Assembly: GCF_010731755.1 (NCBI RefSeq)
Contig: NZ_AP022589.1
Location: 1,674,001 to 1,738,000 of the forward strand
Direction of reading: 5' to 3'
Length of the DNA: 64,000 nucleotides
From: Mycolicibacter minnesotensis
GTDB lineage: Bacteria > Actinomycetota > Actinomycetes > Mycobacteriales > Mycobacteriaceae
This document shows, piece by piece, positions 7,717-15,845 of this stretch (positions are counted from its first letter, which is position 1; each line of letters begins with the position of its first letter). Both the position numbers and the translations under genes were made by a program. Below the pieces are notes generated by a model, which did not search any database, was not told where the DNA came from, and saw only the letters and a list, made by a program, of their open reading frames with translations.

Positions 7717-8491
7717 TCGTCGCTATCCACGCGACACCAATATCCCGACAGAAATCGATGTCCTCACTGCGGTCGACGGTCCAGCAGTAGAGCGCGCGGC
7801 CGCGCGCGGCGGCCTGGTCCACCAATTCCGGATGCTCCCGGAGCGTCTCGATCGACGGGCCGATCGCGGTGGCGCCCACCGTGGTGGCCGTTCCGCCACC
7901 GAGGTAGCGGGCCCCCGAGCCGAGCAGCACCGTCGGCAGCAGCGGGGCGGCCCGGCGAATGCGCCACACCGCCGCCGCGGAGAACGACATGACCACAGCC
8001 CGCGAGCGTGAGGCCGAGGCCGGCGCGGCAAGGCCGAACCGGTGCAGCAAGGCGAGCACCTCGCGCTCGACCATCGATCCGAAGCGCACCGGGTGTTTGG
8101 TCTCGATGAAGATCTTGACCGGTCGGCGCCAATCCAGTATCAGTGCAACCAACTGGTCGAGGGTGAGCAGGCCGGTGTCGCCGAAGCCGCCCTCGCCCAG
8201 GGATCCCGGCTGCCCGCCCGTGTGCCAGGCGCCGTAGTCGAGACGCTGCAGCTCCGAGAGCGTCATCTCGCTCACCAGCCCGGCCCCGCTTGAGGTCCGG
8301 TCGACCCGTCGATCGTGGACGCAGACCAGATGGCCGTCACTGGTCAGCCGCACATCGCACTCGACACCGTCTGCCCCTTCCTGCAGGGCCAGGTCATAGG
8401 CGGCCAGCGTGTGTTCCGGGCGGTCGATCGAGGCCCCGCGATGTGCCACCACAAACGGGTGCTCCGAGACGACATCGCCGGCCGGTGTCAT
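7676..8491 (-). CDS. glpQ1: Glycerophosphodiester phosphodiesterase GlpQ1
   Basis: 271 residues from the ATG chosen at the first conserved segment. It hydrolyses glycerophosphodiesters to glycerol-3-phosphate and an alcohol. The GDPD TIM-barrel motifs are present: VAHRGASIDRPEHTLAAY (catalytic HR and metal-binding E), GVECDVRLTSDGHLVCVHDRRVDRTSSG (E, D and catalytic H), IFIETKHP, and a C-terminal CWTVDRSEDI. No signal peptide is seen with this start. It lies 4 bp downstream of the DUF4328 gene, on the same strand, as in M. tuberculosis Rv3843c-Rv3842c. A longer in-frame reading upstream lacks family similarity. Confidence 0.93.
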   Translation of the reverse strand: MTPAGDVVSEHPFVVAHRGASIDRPEHTLAAYDLALQEGADGVECDVRLTSDGHLVCVHDRRVDRTSSGAGLVSEMTLSELQRLDYGAWHTGGQPGSLGEGGFGDTGLLTLDQLVALILDWRRPVKIFIETKHPVRFGSMVEREVLALLHRFGLAAPASASRSRAVVMSFSAAAVWRIRRAAPLLPTVLLGSGARYLGGGTATTVGATAIGPSIETLREHPELVDQAAARGRALYCWTVDRSEDIDFCRDIGVAWIATNQPARTKARLRAG

Positions 8492-8495
8492 GGGC

Positions 8496-9572
8496 TTATG
8501 CTGCCGGTTCACGCCCGTCGGGCTCAAGAGCCGGGGCCGGTGTCGTGACGAGTTCCGGCTGCGCCGCCTCGGCGGCAATCGGGCGCGGCGGCACCTCGGG
8601 GGCCGAGTCTCTGCCGTCAGGGACCACCACCCAGTGCTGGGCGGGCCGACCCATCGACCGCCGCTCAAATCCCTCGACGACGCGGGCCACGGTCACGACG
8701 GCCGCCAAGCCGAGCAGGTAAGCCACCACTGTGGCCACCATGTTGTTGGCGATCGCCTGCGCCCCATCGGCCCAACTTGTGGCGGTGGCGAAGATCGCGG
8801 CCGCAGTGGCGGCCGCCCATACCGCCCACCACACCACGATGGTCTTACGCAGCGCTGCCAGCCGGTTTTCCCGCTTGGCCAGTTCCATGACAAAGACCGG
8901 TGCCCAAGCAAGATTGACCACCGGGACCAGGCACCCGGCCCATACCGCCCGCGCCGGACGCGAATCGGGTAGATGCGCCCGGGTGAAAGCCATCTCGCGG
9001 CGGGCAATCAGCCACCTGGTCAGCACTACCGCGCAGTTGACCACCGCCATGATCGCGACTAGTCCGGCGAGCCGGCCCAGCCATACCGCACCGCCGGCGA
9101 GCAGCGGATTGAGCAGCCTGGTGCGGTTGACGATCATCAACACGTAGATCAGTGCGTGGATCAGAGCGGCTATGCCCAGCGCAGCGACCGCGCCCCCGAG
9201 CGCACGCTCCAGCGAGCGCGCCGTGGGCGCCTGACGTTCTGCCGACTTCGGTTGGGCCACAGCACGAACTGGCGCACCCATCAGGGTCCAGCGCGGCATC
9301 ACCGAGTAACGCGGTGTGGGCCCCAGCGGCCGCCGCTGCCGGCCCTGCGGCGGTGGCGGACCGGGCCGGACGGCAATCCAGCGATACCCCGGCCCCTGAC
9401 GCGGCGGCGCACCCCCGGATGCTGCGGGCGGACCCGGCTGGGTCCGCTGCAGCTCAGCTTCTTGTTCCGGTGTCAAAGGCGCCCACAGCGCACCGTTACA
9501 GCGCGGGCACCAGCCCCGCTGCTGCTCACGCACGTTCCACCGCGTGTTGCAGCGGGAACACACCTGGATCAC
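8496..9572 (-). CDS. DUF4328 membrane protein with N-terminal zinc ribbon (Rv3843c homologue)
   Basis: 358 residues. The N-terminus has two CxxC knuckles (CSRCNTRW and CPRCNG, residues 5-25), a probable zinc ribbon. A Pro/Arg-rich linker follows, then about six membrane helices in the DUF4328 region (from about 130 to 330). No enzymatic residues are apparent and the function is unknown. It is probably transcribed with glpQ1, which begins 4 bp after its stop. Synteny with Rv3843c supports the call. Confidence 0.85.
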   Translation of the reverse strand: MIQVCSRCNTRWNVREQQRGWCPRCNGALWAPLTPEQEAELQRTQPGPPAASGGAPPRQGPGYRWIAVRPGPPPPQGRQRRPLGPTPRYSVMPRWTLMGAPVRAVAQPKSAERQAPTARSLERALGGAVAALGIAALIHALIYVLMIVNRTRLLNPLLAGGAVWLGRLAGLVAIMAVVNCAVVLTRWLIARREMAFTRAHLPDSRPARAVWAGCLVPVVNLAWAPVFVMELAKRENRLAALRKTIVVWWAVWAAATAAAIFATATSWADGAQAIANNMVATVVAYLLGLAAVVTVARVVEGFERRSMGRPAQHWVVVPDGRDSAPEVPPRPIAAEAAQPELVTTPAPALEPDGREPAA

Positions 9573-9582
9573 CGCACCAGCC

Positions 9583-9620
9583 TAGCGGCGACCGCAAGGT
9601 CGGCGAAGCAGACCGCCGCA
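9583..9620 (+). repeat. Dispersed TAGCGGCGAC element, copy 2
   Basis: TAGCGGCGACCGCAAGGTCG, then GCGAAGCAGACCGCCGC, shares its core and imperfect inverted ends with the copies at 2264 and 19734. It lies 11 bp upstream of the start of the DUF4328 gene. Confidence 0.5.
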
Positions 9621-9684
9621 GCTCTGGCGAGAGGCGTCGAAGGTACTTCCGGTGGCCAACGGCGAACGGGCCAGCTACCAACGG

Positions 9685-9782
9685 CTATCCACAGTTTCCA
9701 CAGTCTTATCCACAAGCAGCGTCAGGGCTGCGGGCAGGGTGATGTGCTCATGTACGGCCAGAGGCAACCCGGCTGTGGATAA
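9685..9782. other. Cluster of DnaA-box-like 9-mers
   Basis: The stretch from 9573 to 10019 holds no convincing gene. It contains CTATCCACA (9685-9693), GTTTCCACA (9694-9702), a perfect TTATCCACA (9706-9714) and a perfect reverse copy TGTGGATAA (9774-9782). The first three are closely spaced. By M. tuberculosis gene order this site would be roughly 100 kb from the chromosomal origin, so it is not oriC itself. A DnaA-titrating or DnaA-regulated site is possible. Confidence 0.45.
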
Positions 9783-9969
9783 CGCGCCGAGCTCGGCGCA
9801 AACCGACTAACAGCATCGAGCGAAATCGATTGATCCGCTAACCAGCTGCGCGTGACTCCCCTTCCGCGGTTCGACGCGTCAAGATCACATCACCGCAGGT
9901 AAGCCGGGTTATCCCGTCAGATTTTTCCACTGAGCGCGTAAACCGCTATGATCACCGTCACAGAACAGA

Positions 9970-9985
9970 TGTGATGCGCCTCACG
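9970..9985. promoter_or_regulatory. CRP-like site
   Basis: TGTGATGCGCCTCACG fits the CRP consensus TGTGA-N6-TCACA at 9 of 10 fixed positions. It lies 34 bp upstream of the small membrane ORF at 10020. A possible -10 (TATGAT, 9947-9952) lies just upstream, in which case a bound CRP would repress. Confidence 0.45.
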
Positions 9986-10019
9986 GGGGTGGGCGCACGG
10001 TGAGGTTGGGGGCAGGAGA

Positions 10020-10178
10020 ATGACGACAAGCCCGATCGGACCCGGATCCGTCGCCGCGGCGGCGGGCTGGCATGCGGGATCATCGACGTACAAGCGCGCT
10101 TACCTGCTGGCATCGCTGCGCGCAGGCTTGATCGCCCTGGTACTGCTGTCATTCCTGCTTGCGCTCGTCCTGACCTGA
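10020..10178 (+). CDS. Small single-span membrane protein (52 residues)
   Basis: A 52-residue ORF opens at an ATG with AGGAG immediately upstream. The product is a polar Gly/Ala/Ser-rich N-terminus, then YKRAYLLASLR and one clear hydrophobic segment, AGLIALVLLSFLLALVLT, running to the C-terminus. It would be a tail-anchored small membrane protein. It lies between the DnaA-box-like cluster and sodA, with a CRP-like site in front. It has no recognised family and the function is unknown. Codon use and the good SD support it being real. Confidence 0.6.
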   Translation: MTTSPIGPGSVAAAAGWHAGSSTYKRAYLLASLRAGLIALVLLSFLLALVLT

Positions 10179-10388
10179 ATCTCCGCCCGGACGCTGTCAT
10201 CGGCGTACGCCGAACGTCAGCCTGTCCCGTTGTTGCGGTGCACCCGGTGTTGGAGCAGTGTGGTCGAAGGGTGTCCCATCGCGCCGCGAACGCGGGCGGG
10301 AGTGGGGCGCCGCTGGATCGTCAACGCTTGTCGACAATGATCATCGGTGATCGACACCGGATCAGTACCTATCGAAGGAAGGAACCCC

Positions 10389-11009
10389 GTGGCCGAATAC
10401 ACCTTGCCGGACTTGGACTGGGATTACGGAGCCCTTGAGCCGCACATCTCAGGCCAGATCAACGAACTGCACCACAGCAAGCACCACGCCGCCTACGTCG
10501 CCGGCGTCAACAGCGCGGTAGCCAAGCTCGAAGAGGCCCGCGCCAACGACGACCACGCCGCGATCTTCTTGAACGAGAAGAACCTCGCATTCCACCTCGG
10601 CGGACACGTCAACCACTCGATCTGGTGGAAGAACCTGTCGCCCAACGGCGGCGACAAGCCGACCGGTGAGTTGGCGGCGGCCCTCGATGACGCCTTCGGG
10701 TCATTCGACAAGTTCCGCGCGCAGTTCACGGCGGCCGCCAACGGCCTGCAGGGCTCGGGCTGGGCGGTACTGGGCTACGACACCCTGGGCGGCAAGCTGC
10801 TGACCTTCCAGCTCTACGATCAGCAGGCCAATGTGCCGCTGGGCATCATCCCGCTGCTGCAGGTCGACATGTGGGAGCACGCCTTCTACCTGCAGTACAA
10901 GAACGTCAAGGCGGACTACGTCAAGGCGTTCTGGAACGTGGTCAACTGGGCCGATGTGCAGGCACGTTTCGCCGCGGCCACCTCGAAGACCTCGGGTCTG
11001 ATCTTCTAG
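10389..11009 (+). CDS. sodA: Superoxide dismutase SodA (Fe/Mn type)
   Basis: 206 residues from the GTG after the SD GAAGGAAGGAA; the N-terminus [16 protein letters not shown] matches mycobacterial SodA. Metal ligands H28 (ELHHSKHH), H76 (GGHVNHS) and the DxxxH pair in [10 protein letters not shown] are all present. It dismutates superoxide to peroxide and oxygen. Like the M. tuberculosis enzyme (Rv3846) it has no signal peptide; export there depends on SecA2. The gene stands alone and ends in a hairpin 20 bp after the stop. Confidence 0.97.
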   Translation: MAEYTLPDLDWDYGALEPHISGQINELHHSKHHAAYVAGVNSAVAKLEEARANDDHAAIFLNEKNLAFHLGGHVNHSIWWKNLSPNGGDKPTGELAAALDDAFGSFDKFRAQFTAAANGLQGSGWAVLGYDTLGGKLLTFQLYDQQANVPLGIIPLLQVDMWEHAFYLQYKNVKADYVKAFWNVVNWADVQARFAAATSKTSGLIF

Positions 11010-11028
11010 CCGCCACTGTCGGCATCGG

Positions 11029-11059
11029 TGGGGCGTTGCGCCATTGGCGCGGCGCCCCA
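11029..11059 (+). terminator. Compound hairpin after sodA
   Basis: TGGGGCG (11029-11035) pairs with CGCCCCA (11053-11059), and inside them GCGCC pairs with GGCGC, with only 2-3 nt bulges and loop. It lies 20 bp after the sodA stop. Confidence 0.65.
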
Positions 11060-11077
11060 TCGTGGTCTACGGCGTTT

Positions 11078-11117
11078 CCAGCGTCGCCTCTCCTGCGGCG
11101 AGCCTCGCTGAACCGCC
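11078..11117. repeat. Single diverged copy of the 57-bp repeat core
   Basis: CCAGCGTCGCCTCTCCTGCG, then GCGAGCCTCGCTGAACCGCC, differs at only a few positions from the corresponding part of the tandem unit at 3146-3316. This shows the unit is dispersed as well as tandem. The rest of 11010-11265 shows no gene. Confidence 0.6.
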
Positions 11118-11265
11118 GGGTTTCTTCACCGTTTTGTTATCGGCCCCCTCGTCGTGTCCCCTTGAATCGTCCGTACGGGTGCCGCATGCTGCCAGATAGC
11201 CCCGCCGCTGAAATGCGGGAAGGCGAGTCAGCCACCAATCCACAATGTCGCGGAGGGTGCGCGCG

Positions 11266-11802
11266 ATGGAGACGACAGGGTCCGGTCGGGCGATTGAGGT
11301 CGCCCCGTTTCATTCCCGTGGACAACTGCACGGATTCGTGGTTTTCGGCCGCTGGCCGGATTCCACCAAGGAGTGGGCCCAGCTGCTGAGTATCGCGGTC
11401 CGGGTCGCTTCTCTGCCCGGATTGCTCTCCACCACAACAGTGTTCGGCACGCGCGAGGAGCTCCCGGACAACCCCGGACCAGGCACCGTGGGGTTACTGA
11501 TGGCCGAAGGCACTGTCTCCGGCAAGTCAGCGATAGCGCCGGGGTATTTCGCCGGCCGCCAACCCTCAGCGCTGCTGATGCTGCACCCGCCCTCGGAGAC
11601 CGTGCCCTCATTACCGGAGTGCCGTGGCGCCGCGTCCGGATGCGTCTTGCTGCCAGGCCTGCCCTACCTGGGCCTGCAGCACCGGGCGGCGTGGGTCGAA
11701 GCGGAATCGGATGGCACGGTCACGTCCATGGTCAGCCGGGTCAGCGTTGACCCGGTCGCCCATCCCGACACCGCCATCCTGGCTATGTTGCTTGCCGCAT
11801 AA
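11266..11802 (+). CDS. Conserved protein, Rv3847 homologue
   Basis: 178 residues from an ATG placed 9 nt after GGAGGG; an ATG at 11245 would add 7 residues. No transmembrane segment, signal peptide or catalytic motif stands out. Short Gly-containing segments (GTVGLLMAEGTV, GCVLLPGLPYLGLQHRAAWVE) suggest a compact alpha/beta fold. The position between sodA and the GDT1-like transporter and the length match M. tuberculosis Rv3847, also uncharacterised. Confidence 0.8.
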   Translation: METTGSGRAIEVAPFHSRGQLHGFVVFGRWPDSTKEWAQLLSIAVRVASLPGLLSTTTVFGTREELPDNPGPGTVGLLMAEGTVSGKSAIAPGYFAGRQPSALLMLHPPSETVPSLPECRGAASGCVLLPGLPYLGLQHRAAWVEAESDGTVTSMVSRVSVDPVAHPDTAILAMLLAA

Positions 11803-11918
11803 CACAATTCACGTCCCTGACTTCCCCGGCCATCGGTTTCGGGCCGCCGAAATTCGCTGCCCGGTGGCGGCCGCGCCGGAGAGTCACTAGCCTCGGATCT
11901 GAGGAAAGGGCGTCCCGC

Positions 11919-12632
11919 ATGTTTGCCGCCATGCTGATCAGCCTGGGCGTGGTGTTCCTCGCCGAACTCGGCGACAAGTCTCAGCTGATCACCCTGACCT
12001 ACGCGCTGCGACACCGTTGGTGGGTCGTGCTGGGCGGGGTGTCCATCGCGGCGTTCGCCATCCACGGCATCTCGGTGACAGTGGGCCACTTCCTGGGGCT
12101 GACGTTGCCGGCGCGACCGATCTCCGCCATCGCCGGCGTGGCGTTCATCGGTTTCGCAGCGTGGACGTGGCGGGAGCGAATCACCTCCACCCCGGGCGAG
12201 ACCCAGATCCGCGAACCACGATTCGTGCTGTTGGCGGTGGTGTCCTCGGTACTGCTCGCCGAGTTGGGCGATAAGACGATGTTGGCGACGGTCGCACTGG
12301 CCAGTGACCGAAACTGGCTGGGTGTGTGGCTGGGGGCAACGGCAGGGATGGTGCTGGCCGATGCCGTCGCGATCGCGGCCGGAACTGTGCTCCACCGCCG
12401 GTTGCCCGAGCACCTACTGCACACCGCGGCCGGCCTGCTGTTCCTGTCGTGCGGCCTGTGGATCCTCTTCGACGAGGCGCTCGACTGGCGGCCGGTGGCC
12501 ATCGCCTCGATCGTCGCCGTGGTGGCGATGGCACTGGGCACAGCCCTGTGGCGCGCTTCGCTGCGCCGCTCCGGACTGGCCGCCGGAGAGGGTCCCACCG
12601 CGCAGCAGCAAATCCCTCCGACCGCAGTGTAG
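11919..12632 (+). CDS. TMEM165/GDT1 (UPF0016) family cation transporter
   Basis: 237 residues, six to seven membrane helices in two repeated halves. Each half carries the family signature: ELGDKSQLITL near residue 16 and ELGDKTMLATVAL near residue 115. The acidic and polar residues of these motifs bind Mn2+ or Ca2+ in characterised members, several of which export manganese. The gene lies after sodA and the Rv3847 homologue; a link between Mn handling and SodA is only a neighbourhood inference. An SD-like GAGGAAAGGG lies upstream of the ATG. No yybP-ykoY type Mn riboswitch was recognised before it. Confidence 0.88.
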   Translation: MFAAMLISLGVVFLAELGDKSQLITLTYALRHRWWVVLGGVSIAAFAIHGISVTVGHFLGLTLPARPISAIAGVAFIGFAAWTWRERITSTPGETQIREPRFVLLAVVSSVLLAELGDKTMLATVALASDRNWLGVWLGATAGMVLADAVAIAAGTVLHRRLPEHLLHTAAGLLFLSCGLWILFDEALDWRPVAIASIVAVVAMALGTALWRASLRRSGLAAGEGPTAQQQIPPTAV

Positions 12633-12838
12633 ACGGTGCAAACTTCACTTCGCCGGAGCGCCTTCCAGCGATAGGGACCAAATGGCCGACGATGGTGGAA
12701 CATTTAGCCGATCCGCTTCGGTGGGATTGTGCGAGGCGCGACAAGAAATTCCGAGCACAGCGATCTCTACGAATCGTCGAATAGACTGCGGCAAACCCGA
12801 TCTCACGCATCAAGATCGAGTTCGCAACGCAAACACCC

Positions 12839-12867
12839 TTGGTTGTGTCGGTAACTATCGCTACGAT
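12839..12867 (+). promoter_or_regulatory. Candidate espR promoter
   Basis: TTGGTT (12839-12844), a 17-bp spacer, then TACGAT (12862-12867). It lies in the relatively AT-rich 318-bp gap 12633-12950, which holds no gene. This would leave an untranslated leader of about 75-80 nt before espR. Confidence 0.5.
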
Positions 12868-12950
12868 GATCAGCAAATCACCAGGCGCTACTGCTCTCAC
12901 ATTGGCAGGGCGCTGTCGACCGCCTGCCTACCCCCTTGGAGGTCCTATCG

Positions 12951-13349
12951 ATGAGCGCGACGTTCGCTGTCCGCTTGAACCGCCTTTTCGATGTGGTCTA
13001 TCCGCCCGGTCGAGGACCTCACACGTCCGCCGAGGTGATCGCAGCACTCAAAGCAGAGGGCGTCACGATGTCGGCCCCATACCTCTCGCAGCTTCGCTCC
13101 GGCAACCGGACGAACCCGTCCACAGCGACCATGGCCGCGTTGGCCAACTTCTTCCGGATCAAGCCCGACTTCTTCACCGACGACGCCTACTACACCAAGC
13201 TCGACGCCGAGTTGGCGTGGCTGGACAGCGTGCGCGATCCCGGGGTACGCCGCATCGCGACCCAGGCCATCGGACTCTCCCCCGAAGCCCAGGAAGACGT
13301 CCTGGCCCACATCGATGAGCTCCGCCGCAAGGAGCACCTCAGCGCCTGA
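12951..13349 (+). CDS. espR: Nucleoid-associated regulator EspR
   Basis: 132 residues, the standard EspR length. The N-terminal helix-turn-helix (TSAEVIAALKAEGVTMSAPYLSQLRSGNRTNPS, residues about 24-55) recognises DNA, and the C-terminal helices (from about 90) form the dimer. In M. tuberculosis (Rv3849) EspR activates espACD and thereby ESX-1 secretion, and it binds widely along the chromosome. The ATG follows TTGGAGG by 7 nt. No ESX-1 gene is present in this window, so its targets here probably lie elsewhere. Confidence 0.96.
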   Translation: MSATFAVRLNRLFDVVYPPGRGPHTSAEVIAALKAEGVTMSAPYLSQLRSGNRTNPSTATMAALANFFRIKPDFFTDDAYYTKLDAELAWLDSVRDPGVRRIATQAIGLSPEAQEDVLAHIDELRRKEHLSA

Positions 13350-13411
13350 GGTGCTCGCGTCGCGATTAGGGTGACGTGATCGGTTCCAGCGAACTCCGGG
13401 AGGCGGCCGCG

Positions 13412-14071
13412 ATGGGCCTGTTCACAAAACGCAAGAGCCGCGCCACCCGGCGCGCCGAAGCGCGTGCGCTGAAAGCCGGCGCCAAGCTCGAGGCGCGGCT
13501 CGCCGCCAAGGGTGAGGCGAAACGTTTCAAGGCCACCCAGCGGGCAGATGCCCGCGCATTGAAGGCTCAGGTCAGATCGGAGCGCAATCGCGACCGCACT
13601 ACCCGCAAGGCGGCCGAAAGCCAACTCAAGGCCGCTCGCGACGGCCGGATCCTGTCACCTGCGCGCGTCCGCCGGACCCTTGTCGTCACCAGAATGCTGG
13701 CCCCGGTTGTCGTTCCTGTGGCATACCGGGTGGCAATGGCGGTTCGCGGCCTGATCGACGAACAGCGGGCCGCGCGCCTCGGCGTCCCGCTGGCGCAGAT
13801 CGGCGAGTTCTCCGGAAATGGCGCTCGGCTCTCGGCCCGGATCGCCGGAGCGGAGAAGACGCTGCGCCTGGTGGCCGACCGCAAGCCCAAGGACTCCGAG
13901 ACCAAACAGTTCGTCGCAGCGATCACCGACCGGCTTTCGGACCTCTCTACAGCCGTCACGGCCATCGAGACCATGCCGGGGGATCGGCGCAGAGTGGCCT
14001 CCGCCTCGATCAGCGACCAGCTCGACGGGATCGACGCGGATCTGATGGCCCGGCTGGGACTCCCGTCATGA
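13412..14071 (+). CDS. DUF6474 family protein, Rv3850 homologue
   Basis: 219 residues starting MGLFTKRKSRATRRAEARAL, with GGGAGG 9 nt upstream; an ATG at 13376 is less likely. The first 80 residues are a highly basic Ala/Arg/Lys-rich helix, likely coiled coil, followed by a moderately hydrophobic segment (VVTRMLAPVVVPVAYRVAMAV) that may touch the membrane, then an acidic helical C-terminus. The length and place after espR match Rv3850. Its stop overlaps the next start (ATGA). Function unknown; the basic coiled coil could bind nucleic acid or polyanions. Confidence 0.82.
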   Translation: MGLFTKRKSRATRRAEARALKAGAKLEARLAAKGEAKRFKATQRADARALKAQVRSERNRDRTTRKAAESQLKAARDGRILSPARVRRTLVVTRMLAPVVVPVAYRVAMAVRGLIDEQRAARLGVPLAQIGEFSGNGARLSARIAGAEKTLRLVADRKPKDSETKQFVAAITDRLSDLSTAVTAIETMPGDRRRVASASISDQLDGIDADLMARLGLPS

Positions 14072-14748
14072 GCACCCACATACGCGCCCTCGCCCTGTCC
14101 GCGGCGATCGCCGTCGGCTCCTTGGCCGGCGCAGCACCGGTGTGGGCGCATGTACATGCCAGCAGTCCCGGCGCGGTGCGCGGCGGAGTCGCGATGGTGA
14201 CCTTCGAGGTCCCCAACGAATCGCCGACCGGTTCTGCCACAACGGAACTGACAGTGACATTGCCCGATGTCGCTTCGGCTCGCACCGAGACCAAACCCGG
14301 CTGGACGGCGCGGCTGGACCGTGACGCCAAGTCCGGCGCAGTGCGCTCAGTGACATGGACGGCCACGGCCGGCAGTGGGATCGGGGCCGACCAGTTCGGG
14401 CTTTTCCGGATCGCCATGCGCCTGCCCGACGCCGAGACAGTGAGCTTTCCCTCGGCACAGCGGTATGCCGATGGCACCGAAGTCCGCTGGGACCAGGCTC
14501 CCCCGCCCGGAGGCGGTGAAGCTGAGCACCCCGTGCCCAGCCTGCAGTTGGGGACCGGCCCGACCGCGGCATCCGAACACCACCACTCCCACCACCCGGA
14601 GCCGGCTGTCTCCGCCGGCCCGGCTCCGGAGGCTGTGGCCGAACCCGGCGAACACCATGCCGACAACGCGGCACGATTGCTCGGCGGCGGTGCTCTGTTG
14701 GTCGCAGCATTGGCCGCCACGATCGCCCTGGGTAGGCGGCGGGCGTGA
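14068..14748 (+). CDS. YcnI-type (DUF1775) copper-binding protein, membrane-anchored
   Basis: 226 residues. A signal peptide ends at VWA, leaving mature HVHASSPGAV, so a His sits at or next to the mature N-terminus, where YcnI proteins bind Cu(II). The DUF1775 core includes VTFEVPNESPTGSATTELTVTLP and KPGWTARL. A second His-rich stretch (EHHHSHHPE) precedes the C-terminal membrane helix (LLGGGALLVAALAATIAL). Copper delivery or sequestration at the outer membrane face is inferred. It overlaps Rv3850 by 4 bp and the CopC gene by 4 bp, so the three are probably one operon. Confidence 0.85.
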   Translation: MSTHIRALALSAAIAVGSLAGAAPVWAHVHASSPGAVRGGVAMVTFEVPNESPTGSATTELTVTLPDVASARTETKPGWTARLDRDAKSGAVRSVTWTATAGSGIGADQFGLFRIAMRLPDAETVSFPSAQRYADGTEVRWDQAPPPGGGEAEHPVPSLQLGTGPTAASEHHHSHHPEPAVSAGPAPEAVAEPGEHHADNAARLLGGGALLVAALAATIALGRRRA

Positions 14749-15290
14749 AGCGGGCGCTCCGCGGCGCAGTGACGGCGGCGCTGCTGCTGGCCGCACTGCT
14801 GACGCAGGTGGCACTCCCGGCGGTTGCCGCGGCGCATGCCGTGTTGGTGTCGACGGACCCGGCCCGTGACGCGAAGCTGAATCGCGGTCCCGAACGCGTC
14901 AGCGCCGTCTTCAACGAGCAGCTGCAGGCCAATTTCGCCGCCATGACGGTGGTCGGGCCCGACGGGCACCTGTGGTCCACCGGGGAGACACGAGTCGACG
15001 GCGCCACCGCGGGCGTCGCGGTTCGTCCACTGGGACCGACCGGGACCTACACCGTCCACTACCGGGTGACCTCCGCCGACGGACATGTGGTGTCGGGGTC
15101 GTGGCCTTTCCAACTGACCGTGGCCGGCACCGGCGAACCGGGACCGCCGGTCACCGACCGCCCCGACGCGGCTCCCGCGCTGCCGCGCCGCTACGCCGAC
15201 CCCGAGGGCGACCTGCCGATTTGGCCCTTCGTGGCCGGCGCTGTGGCGCTCGTGGGCGCCGGTCTGTGGTTCACCCGGCGGCGATCCTGA
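14745..15290 (+). CDS. CopC-domain copper-binding protein, membrane-anchored
   Basis: 181 residues from a GTG overlapping the YcnI stop. The signal peptide ends at AAA, giving a mature N-terminus HAVLVSTDPARDAKLNRGPE, the classic CopC start in which His1 ligates Cu(II). The fold continues to RVTSADGHVVSGSWPFQL, whose Asp and His complete the site. A C-terminal hydrophobic helix (PFVAGAVALVGAGLWFTRRR) anchors it. There is no CopD domain. With the YcnI protein it forms a copper pair; M. tuberculosis has only short Rv3851 here. Confidence 0.88.
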   Translation: MKRALRGAVTAALLLAALLTQVALPAVAAAHAVLVSTDPARDAKLNRGPERVSAVFNEQLQANFAAMTVVGPDGHLWSTGETRVDGATAGVAVRPLGPTGTYTVHYRVTSADGHVVSGSWPFQLTVAGTGEPGPPVTDRPDAAPALPRRYADPEGDLPIWPFVAGAVALVGAGLWFTRRRS

Positions 15291-15378
15291 TTTCTGGCCG
15301 GCGGTCACCGCTGGTGGATGCTGGCATGATGGGAACGTTGCCGGTGCCCGCGACGAAAACCCGCAGAGGAGCTGTCGT

Positions 15379-15843
15379 ATGACCGAACCGCAAGGCCAGC
15401 CCGACCACGAATCCGCCGCCCCGCGCGAGCCGATTGCCCCGGCCGGTGCCGAGCTGCCGGCCGATCCCGCTGCACCGGCCCCGCCGAAGGCTCCCGCGAA
15501 GAAGGCCCCCGCCAAAAAGGCGCCCGCCAAGAAGGCCGCCGCGAAGAAGGCGCCCGCCAAGGCGGTCAAGAAGGCGCCGGCAAAGAAGGCGCCCACCAAG
15601 AGTGCGCCCCCGGCGCCGCCCGTGCCCGCTCCTCCCGTATCCACGAACGGCGCGGGCCAACTCGCTGAGCGCGCCAAGGAGACCGCCGCCCAGGCGAAGT
15701 CCACCGTGGACACTGCCCGCAACCCACTGAGTCCGCCGAGTTCGCCGGCTCGACGTTCGCCTGGCCCGCTCGTGGCCGCCGGCATCCTCGGGGTGTTGGG
15801 GCTGCTGGTGCTTCGCCGGCTGCGGCGCGCCCGCCGGGGCTGA
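15379..15843 (+). CDS. hns: H-NS-like nucleoid/membrane protein Hns
   Basis: 154 residues: acidic Pro/Ala-rich N-terminus, then a run of about eight KAPAK-type repeats (residues about 38-75) resembling histone H1 tails, a helical [15 protein letters not shown] segment, and a C-terminal hydrophobic helix ([15 protein letters not shown]) ending in RRLRRARRG. This is the architecture of M. tuberculosis Rv3852, which binds DNA through the Lys/Ala/Pro tail and sits in the membrane. Upstream is GAGGAG. It is followed 2 bp later by rraA. Confidence 0.92.
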   Translation: MTEPQGQPDHESAAPREPIAPAGAELPADPAAPAPPKAPAKKAPAKKAPAKKAAAKKAPAKAVKKAPAKKAPTKSAPPAPPVPAPPVSTNGAGQLAERAKETAAQAKSTVDTARNPLSPPSSPARRSPGPLVAAGILGVLGLLVLRRLRRARRG

Positions 15844-15845
15844 CG

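Noticed and set aside
9152..9782. Two overlapping plus-strand frames of about 200 codons
   Set aside because: Mostly antisense to the DUF4328 gene, then running through the dispersed element and DnaA boxes; no SD and no coherent protein features.
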